A stretch of 7,558 nt of DNA, taken from assembly GCA_947177465.1 (NCBI GenBank), contig CAMWUP010000095.1, forward strand, positions 1 through 7,558, in the 5' to 3' direction. Each line of letters begins with the position of its first letter. The first letter of the stretch is position 1. Below are positions 6,631-7,558 of the stretch, in pieces. The position numbers and the translations under genes are program-made. The notes under the pieces are model-generated. The model made no database searches, was not told where the DNA came from, and saw nothing but the letters and a program-made list of their open reading frames with translations. Source of the stretch: an uncultured Lachnospiraceae bacterium (lineage in GTDB: Bacteria > Bacillota > Clostridia > Lachnospirales > Lachnospiraceae).

Positions 6631-6675
6631 GGTATGATTATCCAAAATTTAGGCATTTGGGGCAAAATGCCCAAA

Positions 6676-7233
6676 TCAGCCCTCCGCTCTCTTAAGCGCT
6701 TCCTCGATATTACCCTTTAACATAATGCCGAGCCTTCTGATTAAAGGCTCCGGCGAATACTTCATGCCGCTGTTCAGCCACTCCAGTGTCATACCCACCA
6801 GCGCCGATTTATAAAAATCCGCAATCAGCTTTTTATCCTCTTCCTTCGCACGGCTGTCTTCTGCAGCCGCTTCCACATAGTGCAGCATAACGTCGCCTGC
6901 AATATTGTACAAATACTTTTCCGCCTCTTCCCTTTGCACGGAATTATAAATGTGATAAACTACTCTTTTATTCTGCAGTGCAAACTGCGCCGCCCGGATA
7001 AAATCCTCCTCCCACGAAATGATCTCCTCCTGCCTGCCAAGCAATACTCTCTGCGTCTCTCCATTCAGTATCACTTTCACCAAAGAAGGAATATCTTCAA
7101 AATGGTAGTAAAAGGTATTGCGGTTAATCCCGCAATCCTCCACAATATCCTTAATCGTAATTTTATCCAGCGGTTTTTCATTCAAAAGCTTTATCAAGGA
7201 TTCCGCTATCGCTTTTTCCGTAAACTGCGCCAT
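6676..7233 (-). CDS. TetR/AcrR-family transcriptional regulator (DhaS-like)
   Basis: This is a 185-residue cytoplasmic DNA-binding protein. The N-terminal TetR domain (about residues 6-52) contains the helix-turn-helix, with the family signature from ITIKDIVEDCGINRNT to FYYHFEDI (about 25-48). This is the typical DhaS-like subtype found widely in Firmicutes. The C-terminal part (about 70-180) is helical and should hold the ligand pocket and dimer interface; YKSALVGMTLEWLNSG (about 141-156) is typical of that subgroup. The start at 7233 has GGAGG six bases upstream. The gene is immediately upstream of, and in the same direction as, the membrane operon, separated by a terminator and a new promoter. 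It probably represses that operon and perhaps itself, releasing when it binds a hydrophobic compound. The ligand and operator are not identified. Confidence 0.9.
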   Translation of the reverse strand: MAQFTEKAIAESLIKLLNEKPLDKITIKDIVEDCGINRNTFYYHFEDIPSLVKVILNGETQRVLLGRQEEIISWEEDFIRAAQFALQNKRVVYHIYNSVQREEAEKYLYNIAGDVMLHYVEAAAEDSRAKEEDKKLIADFYKSALVGMTLEWLNSGMKYSPEPLIRRLGIMLKGNIEEALKRAEG

Positions 7234-7387
7234 TTAGCACCTCCGCCTACGCCATGCTCCGGCTGCTTTCTGCACTTTTAAAAAATTATAGCACAGAAAA
7301 CCTCTCAAAGTCCAATGAACAAATTCTAAAGGAGCGTCAATATTTTTCTCATAAATATACTTGATATTATTATAATTTGAAGTATAA
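7234..7387. other. AT-rich intergenic region between tetR and the plus-strand ATPase fragment
   Basis: This stretch is divergent. It carries the tetR promoter on the minus strand (7285-7293) and a possible promoter on the plus strand (7361-7388). It also holds an imperfect palindrome, GTCCAATGAAC (7310-7320). No RNA gene or open frame of interest is seen. Confidence 0.6.
7285..7293 (-). promoter_or_regulatory. Extended -10 promoter of the TetR-family gene
   Basis: On the minus strand TGCTATAAT forms a perfect -10 box with the TGn extension. No good -35 box is found at the usual distance, as expected of an extended -10 promoter. The predicted start is near 7278, about 45 bases before the tetR ATG. 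The near-palindrome at 7310-7320 covers the -35 region and could be an autoregulatory operator. Confidence 0.6.
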
Positions 7388-7388
7388 T
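7361..7388 (+). promoter_or_regulatory. Possible plus-strand promoter before the ATPase fragment
   Basis: TTGATA (7361-7366), 16 bases, then TATAAT (7383-7388) resembles a sigma-A promoter. The region is very AT-rich, so chance is a real alternative. The -10 box coincides with the point where ATPase similarity begins. Confidence 0.35.
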
Positions 7389-7558
7389 ATCTGAAACAGA
7401 TACCTTTCCGATTTTATCATGAATTCTTCCCTGATAAAACTGAAAAGGAACTGATTATGTATTATGCCGTAACCGGCGGCGTGCCAAAATATATTGAATT
7501 GTTTTATGATTCGTCAGATGTTTACACGGCAATAGAAAATAATATATTGTCAAAATCC
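7388..7558 (+). pseudogene. 5'-truncated P-loop ATPase-family (archaeal-type ATPase/DUF234-like) gene, runs off right edge
   Basis: The frame opens after a TAA at 7385-7387 and runs 57 codons to the window edge. It reads YLKQIPFRFYHEFFPD, then a Lys/Glu-rich stretch, then YAVTGGVPKYIELF and ending ENNILSKS. From memory of the family, these are typical features of the middle of bacterial AAA ATPases of the archaeal-ATPase/DUF234 group, which are normally about 450-470 residues with Walker motifs far upstream of the GGVPKY segment. The only in-frame ATG is at 7457 (with AAGGAA before it). A start there would cut off conserved residues that are still readable upstream. The Walker A/B part is absent: the DNA before 7388 is intergenic and holds the tetR promoter. 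This is therefore probably a decayed or recombined remnant. A short translated product from 7457 cannot be excluded, because the 3' end is not in view. Confidence 0.65.

Noticed and set aside
6354..6674. Minus-strand open frame of 106 codons between tetR and the DUF308-like gene
   Set aside because: It runs through the perfect terminator hairpin and the operon promoter, then overlaps the DUF308-like gene in another frame, with no plausible protein features.
7247..7255. Minimal upstream ORF (ATG GCG TAG) in the tetR leader
   Set aside because: It is only two codons long with a poor RBS, so it is easily explained by chance.
6880..7281. Plus-strand open frame of 133 codons
   Set aside because: It is antisense to tetR and runs across its start and promoter, with no domain or RBS.

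Overview
The window looks like chromosomal DNA from a low-to-moderate GC Firmicute, most likely a Clostridia/Lachnospiraceae-type gut anaerobe. The reasons are strong GGAGG-type ribosome binding sites, sigma-A-like promoters, intrinsic terminators with U-tails, and the protein types present: a DhaS-like TetR regulator, an MMPL exporter, an XXXLXXG heptad-repeat protein and an S1C-type membrane protein. This placement is inferred from style and family knowledge, not from a database match. All complete genes lie on the minus strand, so they read from right to left; only a fragment at the right edge is on the plus strand.

Right to left: (1) 7388-7558 (+) is a 5'-truncated piece of a P-loop ATPase-family gene whose conserved reading continues upstream of its only usable ATG up to a stop. 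(2) A TetR-family regulator (6676-7233, -) has its own extended -10 promoter and ends in an intrinsic terminator. (3) Immediately after that terminator a new promoter starts a tight three-gene operon. It encodes a six-helix DUF308/HdeD-like membrane protein, an MMPL/RND-type transporter that starts at an ATGA overlap with it, and a secreted XXXLXXG heptad-repeat protein whose start overlaps the end of the transporter gene by 17 nt. The likely logic is a TetR-controlled envelope export or lipid-handling module. The transporter supplies proton-driven export, the repeat protein forms a long rod outside the membrane, and the small membrane protein is an accessory.

(4) A separately transcribed gene for a charged 72-residue helical protein (1578-1796, -) follows, with its own promoter and a strong terminator. 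(5) The U-tail of that terminator contains the -35 box of the next promoter. That promoter drives a membrane-anchored trypsin-like/PDZ protein (68-1387, -) in which the histidine and aspartate of the catalytic triad appear to be replaced while the serine is kept. (6) A further gene starts one base after its stop codon and runs off the left edge.

The most interesting points are the split exporter/heptad-rod operon with tetR, the apparently dead HtrA-like protein, the orphan small protein with a weak resemblance to RiPP leader peptides, the decayed ATPase, and the repeated fusion of terminator and promoter into one short junction. No RNA genes, insertion sequences, CRISPR arrays or origins were seen.
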